The translations under genes and the position numbers were made by a program. A stretch of 64,000 bases of DNA from Roseomonas genomospecies 6 (GTDB lineage: Bacteria > Pseudomonadota > Alphaproteobacteria > Azospirillales > Azospirillaceae), in assembly GCF_008365375.1 (NCBI RefSeq), contig NZ_QOKW01000001.1:62001-126000 (forward strand). Reading direction: 5' to 3'. The notes beneath the pieces were generated by a model. The model worked only from the letters and a program-made list of their open reading frames with translations, had not been told where the DNA came from and ran no database searches. Of the stretch, positions 36,010 through 43,449 are shown in pieces. Each line of letters begins with the position of its first letter. The stretch's first letter is position 1.

Positions 36010-38406
36010 TCAGTTGCTGGCTCCCGACGGGCCGAGGAAACCGGCGCTGATGCCCGGTGTGCGGAACTCGCCGACGTTCTTGAACACGAAGCGGAAGAAG
36101 ATCGTGTTCCCTTCCTCCTCGCCGTTCTGGATTGTCGTGTAGTCGCGTTGGGCAATGGCTTCGAAGATCAGGCATTCGTCCTGATAGCGCAGCACGCCCG
36201 CGCTGGAGCGCGGTCCGGCGTCGGGGCGGAAGGCCTGGGAATGGGAGATGCTGGCCGACCAGTGCGTCGAAAACTGCGACGCAAGGGTCAGGCTCGCCTG
36301 CTCCACCTCGTTCCGCTCCACGACATAGGGATTCTCGGTCTGGTCCACATAGGTGTAGGTGCTGAACAGGCGCAGCAACGGCACACCGGCTGAGGCGTTG
36401 ACCGAATGCCGGCGCGGCTTCAGCGTGTCGTGATCGATGCGGAAGCCGTAGTTCACGTCCAGCCAGTCCGCCGGGCGCAGATCCAGGCGGCCCACATAGT
36501 CCGAAGTCTTCTTGTCGAGGCCCGACCCACCGCGGAAATTCTGCGTGTCGGCGGCGCGGAAGCTCTGGCCGAGGAACAGGCTCGCCGAACCGGTCTTGTA
36601 GCCCTGATAGGTGGAGCGCAGGCCATAGGTGGCGCGCGCACCGCCGTCCAACCGGTCGATTCCGGTGAAGCGGTTGGGCATCAGCAGATTGACCTCGTCG
36701 AATTCGACGTCGAGGCTGTCCTCGTTCGGAAAGGCCGGATCGTTGTCCACCCGCGGCGACAGGCTGAGCTGCCCGATCGGCTCGATGGTCTGGAAGCTGC
36801 TCTCACCATAGCGCACGAAGGGGTAGCGGACGGTGGCCGTGGCCTGCGGGAAGAAGCGCAGGCGTTGGACGCTGTCGTCGCCGGTGCCGGCGGGGTCGAT
36901 GGGGTCGAACCGCTGGGCCGTGTAGCCGGCCAGCAGGACGCTGGCGTCGAGCGTCGTCACGAAACCCATGTTGGAATAGATGTCGCGCTGCCAGCCGGGC
37001 TCCACGGCCAGCCGCTGCGTGTCGGGGCCGCCGCTGCCCGGGCGTGCGATGGCCAGCAGGCTGCTGTCCAGCGACCAGCGCCCGCCCATCAGGCTGCCCG
37101 GTTCGCCCAGCGCGTTGTAGCGCGCTTCCGGCAGCACGTAGGGCTCCTGCACCGGGTTGCCCCAGCGCAGATCCTGGAAGCTGTAGGCGGTGACTGACGC
37201 GTAATTGCGTCCGTTGAACCCTTCGACGAAGGCGCGGCTGGTCAGCACCTCATCGCGGATGTTGAAGTAGCGGCGCAGATACAGTTCGTCGCTGGCCCGC
37301 TTCAGGTTGAAACCCCAGCGCCACGTCTCGTCGATGTCGAACAGGCCGCTGGCGAAGGCGTGGCCGCGCCAGCGTTTGTCGTCAGCGCCCTTCAGCGTGC
37401 CGTTGGGAATCTCACCTTGCGCCACGGAGCCGTCGAGCTGGAGGCGACCCTTCTCGAATCGCTTGCGGTATTGGCCGCCCAGGAACAGGCCCTGATTCGT
37501 ATAGCCGCCGACGTCGATGGTGGCATCCTGGTCCGGGGCGATGTCCCAGTAGTAGTGGGAGATGACACCGAAACCGAGCTCGGAGTTGTTCCGGAAGCTG
37601 GGCGTCAGGAAGCCCGAGCGCCGGTCCACCGTGGGATCGGGATGAGAGAGGTAGGGCGTGTAGAAGAACGGGACGCCGAACATCTCCATGACGGCATCGC
37701 GGTAGCGGACCTCGTGATCCTCGTTGTCCTGCACCACACGGGCGGCGCGGATCTGCCATACGGGCGCGCGGGTCGGGTCGGTCTGGCAGAGTTCGCAAGG
37801 GCTGTAGACGGCGCGGTTCAGGCGGATCAGCCGCCCGCCGCGCCTTTCGCCCTCGGTGCCGGCCATGCGGCTGTTGTCGGTCATCAGCATGCGGACGTTC
37901 TCGACGAACGCGTCGCGCATGTCGTCCGTCAGTTCCGCGTAGTTGGAGAACAGAATGTCGCCCGACGGCTCGACCAGACGGACGTTGCCGGAGGCGATGA
38001 CCACCTTGGTCTTCTGGTTGTAGGTGATGGTGTCGGCATGGACGGTCCGCGCGCCCTGCGACAGCTCCACGTTGCCCGATGCTGTGACGAGGCTGTTCGC
38101 CTCGTCGAAGGTGACCGCATCGGCTCCCAGAAGGACCGGGGGCTCCTGAGGCTTCCCGTCGGCGGGCCTTCCATCGGGCTGTGCCGGCGTCGGAACGACG
38201 ACTTCGAGCCGTCCGCCCTGGTCCGGCCCGGTGGCCGGCGGTTGGGGCTGCTGCGCGCCTGCCAGATCGGCCAGGACGACGCCGCAGGCGGCCATCAGGG
38301 CGACGATGCCGGACCGCAGGACAAGCGACCGGCGGTCCTGCGGGCGGTGCGTCTTCGGGCTGGAGGCGCGGGCGCGCCGGGCATGTCGGGACGGGAGCTG
38401 GGACAT
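36010..38406 (-). CDS. lptD: LPS-assembly protein LptD (outer-membrane OstA)
   Basis: A 798-residue protein, in the LptD size range. A signal peptide follows a long basic start (RRSLVLRSGIVALMAACGVV). The periplasmic OstA/jellyroll part reads LLGADAVTFDEANSLVTASG, then HADTITYNQKTKVVIASGNV. The C-terminal beta barrel has the LptD stretch GVPFFYTPYLSHPDPTVDRR and ends near the C-terminus with Phe-rich strands. It receives lipopolysaccharide from the LptA bridge and inserts it in the outer leaflet with LptE. Two cysteines (CELC) lie in the plug/barrel junction region. ATG 38404-38406 is the first credible start. The usual neighbours surA, pdxA and rsmA are not adjacent here. Confidence 0.93.
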   Translation of the reverse strand: MSQLPSRHARRARASSPKTHRPQDRRSLVLRSGIVALMAACGVVLADLAGAQQPQPPATGPDQGGRLEVVVPTPAQPDGRPADGKPQEPPVLLGADAVTFDEANSLVTASGNVELSQGARTVHADTITYNQKTKVVIASGNVRLVEPSGDILFSNYAELTDDMRDAFVENVRMLMTDNSRMAGTEGERRGGRLIRLNRAVYSPCELCQTDPTRAPVWQIRAARVVQDNEDHEVRYRDAVMEMFGVPFFYTPYLSHPDPTVDRRSGFLTPSFRNNSELGFGVISHYYWDIAPDQDATIDVGGYTNQGLFLGGQYRKRFEKGRLQLDGSVAQGEIPNGTLKGADDKRWRGHAFASGLFDIDETWRWGFNLKRASDELYLRRYFNIRDEVLTSRAFVEGFNGRNYASVTAYSFQDLRWGNPVQEPYVLPEARYNALGEPGSLMGGRWSLDSSLLAIARPGSGGPDTQRLAVEPGWQRDIYSNMGFVTTLDASVLLAGYTAQRFDPIDPAGTGDDSVQRLRFFPQATATVRYPFVRYGESSFQTIEPIGQLSLSPRVDNDPAFPNEDSLDVEFDEVNLLMPNRFTGIDRLDGGARATYGLRSTYQGYKTGSASLFLGQSFRAADTQNFRGGSGLDKKTSDYVGRLDLRPADWLDVNYGFRIDHDTLKPRRHSVNASAGVPLLRLFSTYTYVDQTENPYVVERNEVEQASLTLASQFSTHWSASISHSQAFRPDAGPRSSAGVLRYQDECLIFEAIAQRDYTTIQNGEEEGNTIFFRFVFKNVGEFRTPGISAGFLGPSGASN

Positions 38407-38499
38407 GCCGAACGTTTGAGGTAACCAACCGGCCAAGTCAACGGTTTCGCGGCGATTCTCGCGAAATGTCCGATGTCTGTTGCCGGCGATGGGAGACAT

Positions 38500-38541
38500 G
38501 GAAAAGGGGACCGTCCGCGCCGGGCGGAGGTCCCCTTTTCC
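38500..38541. terminator. Strong intergenic hairpin, likely terminator
   Basis: GGAAAAGGGGACC (38500-38512) and GGTCCCCTTTTCC (38529-38541) are exact 13-bp arms. A second 5-bp stem sits inside (TCCGC 38514-38518, GCGGA 38524-38528). It lies past the stop of the Lrp-like gene and before lptD, so it probably ends the helicase-Lrp transcript. The T run is in the arm and not after it. Confidence 0.7.
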
Positions 38542-38579
38542 GAAGCCTTCGAAGGCCTTTTCCTGTGCCCGTCCGGCCC

Positions 38580-38822
38580 CTAGGCGAAGGCCTTGTAGGC
38601 GATCAGGGTGAAGGTGTCGCGCACCCCGGCCAGGGTCTGGATGTTCTCGGTCACGAATCGGCCGATGTCCAGATCCTGGGGCAGATAGCACTTCATCAGC
38701 AGGTCGTACTGGCCGGAGATGGAGTGCACCTCCGACACCTGCTCGATGTCTTGAACGGCCTGATCGGCCACCTGATAGGCTTTGCCCAGCTCGCACTTGA
38801 CCATGACGAAGATGGTCTGCAT
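38580..38822 (-). CDS. Stand-alone Lrp/AsnC ligand-binding (RAM) domain protein
   Basis: An 80-residue protein that is only the Lrp/AsnC effector domain: QTIFVMVKCELGKAYQVADQ, the conserved turn SEVHSISGQYDLLMKCYLPQ, and a C-terminal VRDTFTLIAYKAF. No DNA-binding helix-turn-helix precedes it. Such stand-alone domains bind amino acids or effectors and may pair with full-length Lrp proteins. ATG 38820-38822 has AGGAAGG nine bases upstream. It starts 5 bp after the DEAD-box helicase stop and is probably co-transcribed with it. Confidence 0.88.
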   Translation of the reverse strand: MQTIFVMVKCELGKAYQVADQAVQDIEQVSEVHSISGQYDLLMKCYLPQDLDIGRFVTENIQTLAGVRDTFTLIAYKAFA

Positions 38823-38827
38823 GGCGG

Positions 38828-40384
38828 TCAACCTTCCTGGTGGGATTGCTCGGCGGGCTCCACGGGGGCCGGGCGCCGCGCGGACCGCAGCATGAAGGCC
38901 GGCATATGGTCGCCGAAGCCGATCACGGGTGTGTCGTCCTCGTCCTCGTCGCGGCGACGACGGCGGTCGCGATCCCGATCCCGATCCCGGCGGGGTTCCT
39001 GCCGGCGGCTCTCGGCGGCGGCCAGCGATTCGCGCGGCTGGCGCTCCTCACGGGGCTGCCGGTCCTCGCGAACCGGACGCTCCTCGCGCGGCTGGCGCTC
39101 CTCACGCGGTTGGCGTTCCTCGCGAGCCTGACGCTCTTCACGCGGTTGACGCTCCTCGCGTTCGGCGCGCTCCCGCGGCGACCGGTCGCCGCGCTCCTTG
39201 TCCTTGCCCCGGCCACGGCTGCGGCCACGGCGCGCCTCGTCCTCGCTGAGGAACTCGGCCGACTCGAGGCCATCGATGGCGATCAACGGAATCTCCCGCT
39301 TGATGAGACGGCCGATCGCGGCGACCTGCTTGCCGTCCAGCGGGCTGGCGATCGTAAAGGCGCGGCCCATGCGGCCCGCCCGGCCCGTGCGTCCGATGCG
39401 GTGCACATAGTCTTCCGCGCTGATCGGAACGTCGAAGTTGAAGACATGGCTGAGACCCTGCACGTCCAGGCCGCGCGCCGCCACGTCGGAGCAGACGAGC
39501 AGCGTGATCTCGCCCTTCTTGAAGGCCTCCAGCGTCTCCGTCCGCTTCGACTGCACCATGTCGCCATGCAGGGCGCCGGCGTTGAAGCCGTGGCTCTCCA
39601 GCGACTTCTGCAGGATGGCGACGTCGCGCTTCCGGTTGCAGAAGATGAAGGCGTTCTTCACGTCCTCGGTGCGCAGCAGGTGGCGCAGCGCCTTGCGCTT
39701 GTCCTCCTCCTGCACCAGGACCATGGCCTGGGTCACCGTCTCCGACGGGGAGGCGGGCGGGGCGACGGTCACCTCCTTCGGGTTCGACAGGAAGGCGTCG
39801 GCCAGACGTCGGATTTCCGGCGGCATGGTGGCGGAGAAGAACAGCGTCTGGCGCAGCTTCGGCAGCTTGCTGACGATCCGTTCGATGTCCGGGATGAAGC
39901 CCATGTCGAGCATCCGGTCCGCCTCGTCGATGACGAAGACCTTGATGTCGTTGAGCATGATGTTGCCGCGCTCGAACAGGTCGATCAGGCGGCCCGGCGT
40001 CGCGATCAGCACGTCCACCCCACGGTCCAGCCGCTTCACCTGCTCGGTGAAGGTCTCGCCGCCGATCAGGAGCGCCATGCTGAGCTTGTGGTGCTTGCCG
40101 TAGGTCTCGAAGCTTTCGGCGACCTGCGCCGCCAGCTCGCGCGTCGGTTCCAGGATGAGCGACCGGGGCATGCGCGCCCGAGCCCGGCCCGAAGCCAGGA
40201 TGTCGATCATCGGCAGGGTGAAGCTGGCCGTCTTCCCGGTGCCGGTTTGCGCGCAGCCGAGCACGTCGCGGCCTTGCAGGACCCAGGGAATTGCCTGTTC
40301 CTGAATTGGCGTCGGCTGGGTGTAACCTTTGTCCTCGATTGCCCGCAGGACGTCAGGTCCAAGCCCAATTTCCGAAAAGAGCAT
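38828..40384 (-). CDS. DEAD-box ATP-dependent RNA helicase (RhlE-like)
   Basis: A 518-residue helicase. All core motifs are there: Q motif region TPIQEQAIPWVLQG, AQTGTGKTAS, PTRELAAQV, DEADRMLDMG, the SAT in LFFSATMPPE, and HRIGRTGRAGRMGRA. It unwinds RNA duplexes in ribosome assembly or decay. The last 130 residues form a charged tail: hexapeptide EERQPR-type repeats from an 18-bp DNA repeat, then an Arg/Asp run (RDRDRDRDRRRRRDEDEDD). Such tails bind RNA nonspecifically. The product is certain as a DEAD helicase, less certain as RhlE. Confidence 0.94.
   Translation of the reverse strand: MLFSEIGLGPDVLRAIEDKGYTQPTPIQEQAIPWVLQGRDVLGCAQTGTGKTASFTLPMIDILASGRARARMPRSLILEPTRELAAQVAESFETYGKHHKLSMALLIGGETFTEQVKRLDRGVDVLIATPGRLIDLFERGNIMLNDIKVFVIDEADRMLDMGFIPDIERIVSKLPKLRQTLFFSATMPPEIRRLADAFLSNPKEVTVAPPASPSETVTQAMVLVQEEDKRKALRHLLRTEDVKNAFIFCNRKRDVAILQKSLESHGFNAGALHGDMVQSKRTETLEAFKKGEITLLVCSDVAARGLDVQGLSHVFNFDVPISAEDYVHRIGRTGRAGRMGRAFTIASPLDGKQVAAIGRLIKREIPLIAIDGLESAEFLSEDEARRGRSRGRGKDKERGDRSPRERAEREERQPREERQAREERQPREERQPREERPVREDRQPREERQPRESLAAAESRRQEPRRDRDRDRDRRRRRDEDEDDTPVIGFGDHMPAFMLRSARRPAPVEPAEQSHQEG
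39033..39158. repeat. 18-bp tandem repeat array in the helicase C-terminal coding region
   Basis: Seven imperfect 18-bp units beginning near 39033, 39051, 39069, 39087, 39105, 39123 and 39141 share a core like GGCTGGCGCTCCTC. In the helicase frame they encode about seven hexapeptides of the form EERQPR. Copy number could vary without a frame change. Confidence 0.8.
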
Positions 40385-40664
40385 CCAACCTGTTTCTGTC
40401 TGGAGTGCGAAAATCGTGCCGCCGATGCGGCCCGACGATTAGATGGTGCGGCAGAATATGAAGTCAAAGGGCGCTGTCAATAGACCTTGTGATGGAATCG
40501 TGCATCGCGTCGGTCCGGAAGGGCCGCTTGGCGGACCGCCCCCGCTCGGCTAGGCTGTGAAAAGACCGCGCAAACCGCGGGAAATCCGGCATTGCCGGCG
40601 GGTAATCGGCATCCGACGGCTCTCATACCGGCAAGCACCGCACAAAGAAAAAAGGCAACCCCCG

Positions 40665-41207
40665 ATGCTTCTTTCCTCCGAACGCTCCGTCCTGGTGGTG
40701 GTCGATATCCAGGAAAAACTGATGCCGGCCATCGCCGAGTCCGCGCGGGTGGAGCGCAACGCCGCCACGCTGCTGAAGGCCGCCGCCCTGCTCGGCGTGC
40801 CGGCCTTCGCCACGGAACAGTATCCCAAGGGCCTCGGTCCGACCGCCGCGTCCCTGCGCGCCCTGCTGCCGCCGGACGGTGTTGTGGAGAAGATCACCTT
40901 CTCCGCCGCGCGGGAGCCGGCCTTCCTGGAACGGCTTGAGCGGCTGGGCCGGCGGCAGATCGTGCTGTGCGGGTCGGAGGCCCATGTCTGCGTGATGCAG
41001 ACGGCGCTGTCTCTGGTCGGGCTGGGCTTCGACGTTGTGCTGGTGGCCGACGCCGTGTCGTCGCGCGTTCCCGCCAACGCGGAACTCGGCATCGCCCGCA
41101 TGCGCGCCGCCGGGGCGACCATCGTCAGCACGGAGATGGTTCTGTTCGAATGGATGGAACGGTCCGACATCCCGCCCTTCAAGGCGGTGCTGGACCTGAT
41201 CCGCTGA
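40665..41207 (+). CDS. Isochorismatase-family cysteine hydrolase
   Basis: A 180-residue protein of the isochorismatase-like hydrolase family. The catalytic Asp is in VLVVVDIQEKLMPAI, the Lys region is in VEKITFSAA, and the nucleophile C109 is in GSEAHVCVMQTALSL. The family hydrolyses amides or ethers (nicotinamidase, YcaC-type and others), so the substrate is not defined. ATG 40665 follows an AAGAAAAAAGG site and begins the fold; the longer frame from 40557 is unlikely. The next gene, an alpha/beta hydrolase, is 22 bp downstream, so the two probably form an operon. Confidence 0.88.
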   Translation: MLLSSERSVLVVVDIQEKLMPAIAESARVERNAATLLKAAALLGVPAFATEQYPKGLGPTAASLRALLPPDGVVEKITFSAAREPAFLERLERLGRRQIVLCGSEAHVCVMQTALSLVGLGFDVVLVADAVSSRVPANAELGIARMRAAGATIVSTEMVLFEWMERSDIPPFKAVLDLIR

Positions 41208-41229
41208 CCGGAAAGCGAAAGGAATTGGG

Positions 41230-41934
41230 ATGAGCGACCGGATTCCCCTGATCCTGCTGCCCGGCATGCCGCTGGACGGCGCGCTGTGGGAGCATCAGAC
41301 CCGCCATCTGGCCGATGTGGCGGAACCGAGCGTCGGCGACCTGACCGGCCAGGACTCCATGGCCGCCCTGGCCGCCGCGGTCCTGGCGCAGGCGCCGCCG
41401 CGTTTCGCGCTCACCGGTCTGTCGATGGGCGGTTACGTCGCCTTCGAGATCCTGCGGCAGGCGCCGGAGCGCGTGGCGAAACTGGCCCTGCTGGACACCA
41501 GCGCCCGCCCCGACACGCCGGAGCAGACGGCCACCCGCCAGGACGCCGTGCGTCTGGTGGGGCAGGGGCGGTTGCGGCAGGTGGTGGCCGCCGGCCTGCC
41601 GCGCCTCGTCCATCCCGACCGCACCGGCGACGCCGCTCTGGTCGAATCGGTGCAGGCGCAGGCGCAACGTGTCGGGCCGGACGGCTATGCCCGCCAGCAG
41701 ACGGCCATCATGAACCGCCCGGACAGCCGCCCCGGGCTGGGGGCCATCGCCTGCCCGACCCTGGTGCTGTGCGGGCGGCAGGACGCCATCACACCCCCGG
41801 AGGTGCATGAGGAGATCGCCGGAGGGATTCCCGGCGCCCGCCTCGTTCTCGTCGAGGATTGCGGCCACCTGTCAGCCATGGAACGGCCGCAGGCGGTCAC
41901 CGCCTTGCTGCGGGAGTGGCTCCTCTACGCCTGA
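41230..41934 (+). CDS. Alpha/beta hydrolase
   Basis: A 234-residue hydrolase. The oxyanion region is LILLPGMPLDG, the nucleophile S65 is in LTGLSMGGYVAFEIL, the acidic residue is likely near CGRQDAITPPE, and the catalytic H213 is in EDCGHLSAMERPQ. It probably cleaves a small ester or related compound. Its stop is 15 bp from the convergent lipoprotein gene. It seems co-transcribed with the isochorismatase-like gene, which suggests a two-step breakdown of one small molecule, but I cannot name it. Confidence 0.88.
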   Translation: MSDRIPLILLPGMPLDGALWEHQTRHLADVAEPSVGDLTGQDSMAALAAAVLAQAPPRFALTGLSMGGYVAFEILRQAPERVAKLALLDTSARPDTPEQTATRQDAVRLVGQGRLRQVVAAGLPRLVHPDRTGDAALVESVQAQAQRVGPDGYARQQTAIMNRPDSRPGLGAIACPTLVLCGRQDAITPPEVHEEIAGGIPGARLVLVEDCGHLSAMERPQAVTALLREWLLYA

Positions 41935-41949
41935 GCCTTCTCGCCCGCC

Positions 41950-42507
41950 TCAGCAGTCAGGACCCCCGCCGCAGCCGTCCAGATCGGCGCGGCGGGCCGG
42001 AAAAAGGGCGAAGGTCATGTCGCTGATGAGCGACCGAAAGTCCGGGTCGTTCGGCCCCTGCGGGCGGTCGAGCCAGCCGGTGGCGGACGACAGCGGGCCG
42101 CCGCCGCGGCAGAAGGCGCCCTGGACGACGATGGGGCCGCCGGGCGGGCTGGTGCGCAGCGGCTGGCCGCTGCACAGGTAGGAGTTCAGGGTCGTCTCGG
42201 CGGGGTTGAAGGCCAGGACCACGCGGTAATCGGGCCGCGCCGTCGCGTTCGGCGTCGTGGTGAAGTTGGTGCGCACGCCGGAAATGCGGTTCTGCATGTT
42301 GGCGGTCACCAGCGGCCCGAACGCCTGCGGGTCCATCCCGAACGGGTTGCCGTGGATCACCACGCGCAGATCGCGGTTCGAAGCGGCGTAGGAGACCTCG
42401 CTCAAGCTGTAGGCGGGGACGGGCAGGTCGGCCACCACACGTTCGTTGGTGCAGGCCGCCGCCGCGACGCAGAGGGCAAGGGCGGCGGCGCGGGTCGGAA
42501 GGGTCAT
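41950..42507 (-). CDS. Hypothetical lipoprotein
   Basis: A 185-residue protein. The signal peptide TLPTRAAALALCVAAAAC ends in a lipobox, so Cys18 is probably lipidated. The mature protein is rich in beta strands (VIHGNPFGMDPQAFGPLVTA; DYRVVLAFNPAETTLNSYLC) and ends with a Cys/Gly-rich tail (DGCGGGPDC). I recognise no family firmly. It is convergent with the hydrolase and follows the spermidine-synthase-like gene divergently. ATG 42505-42507 is chosen because it starts the signal peptide; the upstream extension to 42576 is unlikely. Confidence 0.8.
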   Translation of the reverse strand: MTLPTRAAALALCVAAAACTNERVVADLPVPAYSLSEVSYAASNRDLRVVIHGNPFGMDPQAFGPLVTANMQNRISGVRTNFTTTPNATARPDYRVVLAFNPAETTLNSYLCSGQPLRTSPPGGPIVVQGAFCRGGGPLSSATGWLDRPQGPNDPDFRSLISDMTFALFPARRADLDGCGGGPDC

Positions 42508-42628
42508 GGCTCGCCTGGGCTGAGTGATCGTCGGGAAAACGATCATGGGGAGCCCGCGCGCCACCGGCAAGCCCATGCCCCGGAAGAGCCGGTTCTCACG
42601 GACGGCCCGCCCCTGGACGACCCAGCGG

Positions 42629-43393
42629 TCAGTCCGCCGCGTATCCCGGCGGAGTCCAGTCGGTGCGCAGCCAGTTCCGGGCGGCGCGCTCGATCAGTTC
42701 CGGATAGTTGGGGACCTCGGCGGGGCCGACCAGTGGCAGGCCCATCTCCTCCACGATGCGGGCGACGGTCGGACCGTCCAGAGCCAGGCCCAACTCACGG
42801 GCGCGGTGGGCGATGTCCATCTCCTGGCCCCAGTAATAGACGCGGGTGGCGCGCGTGTTCGCCCACATGCGGCGAACCTGCTCCAGCCGCCCGTCACCGT
42901 ACAACGGCTGCCAGATGTCGGGCATCAGCAGGTCCACCGGCTCGCCGGGGACATAGCTCAAGGCGTCGCCCTGGATGACCGTCACCTTGGCGGCAACCTC
43001 GGGGGGAAGCTGCCCCAGAACGTCCATGGCGGCGTTCACGGCGATCACCTCGGGGTCGAACTCCACGACGGTGACGCGGGTCACCTCGGGCCGCAGGGCG
43101 GTGTTGGCGACCGCCCAGCCCATGCCCAACCCCATCACGAGCGTATGGCCGGTGGCGAAGCGGCAACCGATCTCCTGGCTTTCGACCTCCATGGGCGTGA
43201 CGGACATCCAGGTCCGCGGCTTGTCCTCGTCATGACGGATGAGCCCGGCCATGTCGGTGACCAGCGTCGCGCCGCTCCAGTACCCCTTGCAGAGCACCAT
43301 TGGCGCCAGCAGAAGCTCCCAACGGTCGCCCCGCCACGGGCGATAGGCGGGGCGGAAGAGATCCGTCTGGAACAGGGTCGGCGTCGCGGTCAT
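42629..43393 (-). CDS. Spermidine-synthase-like SAM-dependent methyltransferase
   Basis: A 254-residue protein with a Rossmann S-adenosylmethionine fold: LVMGLGMGWAVANTAL is the binding loop and VTVVEFDPEVIAVN the acidic strand end, resembling spermidine synthase. An Asp in VIQGDALSYVPGEPVD matches the next motif. It lacks the rest of a normal spermidine synthase, so it may be an aminopropyltransferase-like enzyme or a methyltransferase of unknown target. ATG 43391-43393 begins MTATPTLFQTDLFRPA; the open frame upstream is a shadow of parE. It is 56 bp downstream of parE on the same strand. Confidence 0.78.
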   Translation of the reverse strand: MTATPTLFQTDLFRPAYRPWRGDRWELLLAPMVLCKGYWSGATLVTDMAGLIRHDEDKPRTWMSVTPMEVESQEIGCRFATGHTLVMGLGMGWAVANTALRPEVTRVTVVEFDPEVIAVNAAMDVLGQLPPEVAAKVTVIQGDALSYVPGEPVDLLMPDIWQPLYGDGRLEQVRRMWANTRATRVYYWGQEMDIAHRARELGLALDGPTVARIVEEMGLPLVGPAEVPNYPELIERAARNWLRTDWTPPGYAAD

Positions 43394-43449
43394 CCTTCGG
43401 TGGCTCCCAGGCGATTGTTTGCACGCCGGAGACCCTACACCGGCGCGGG

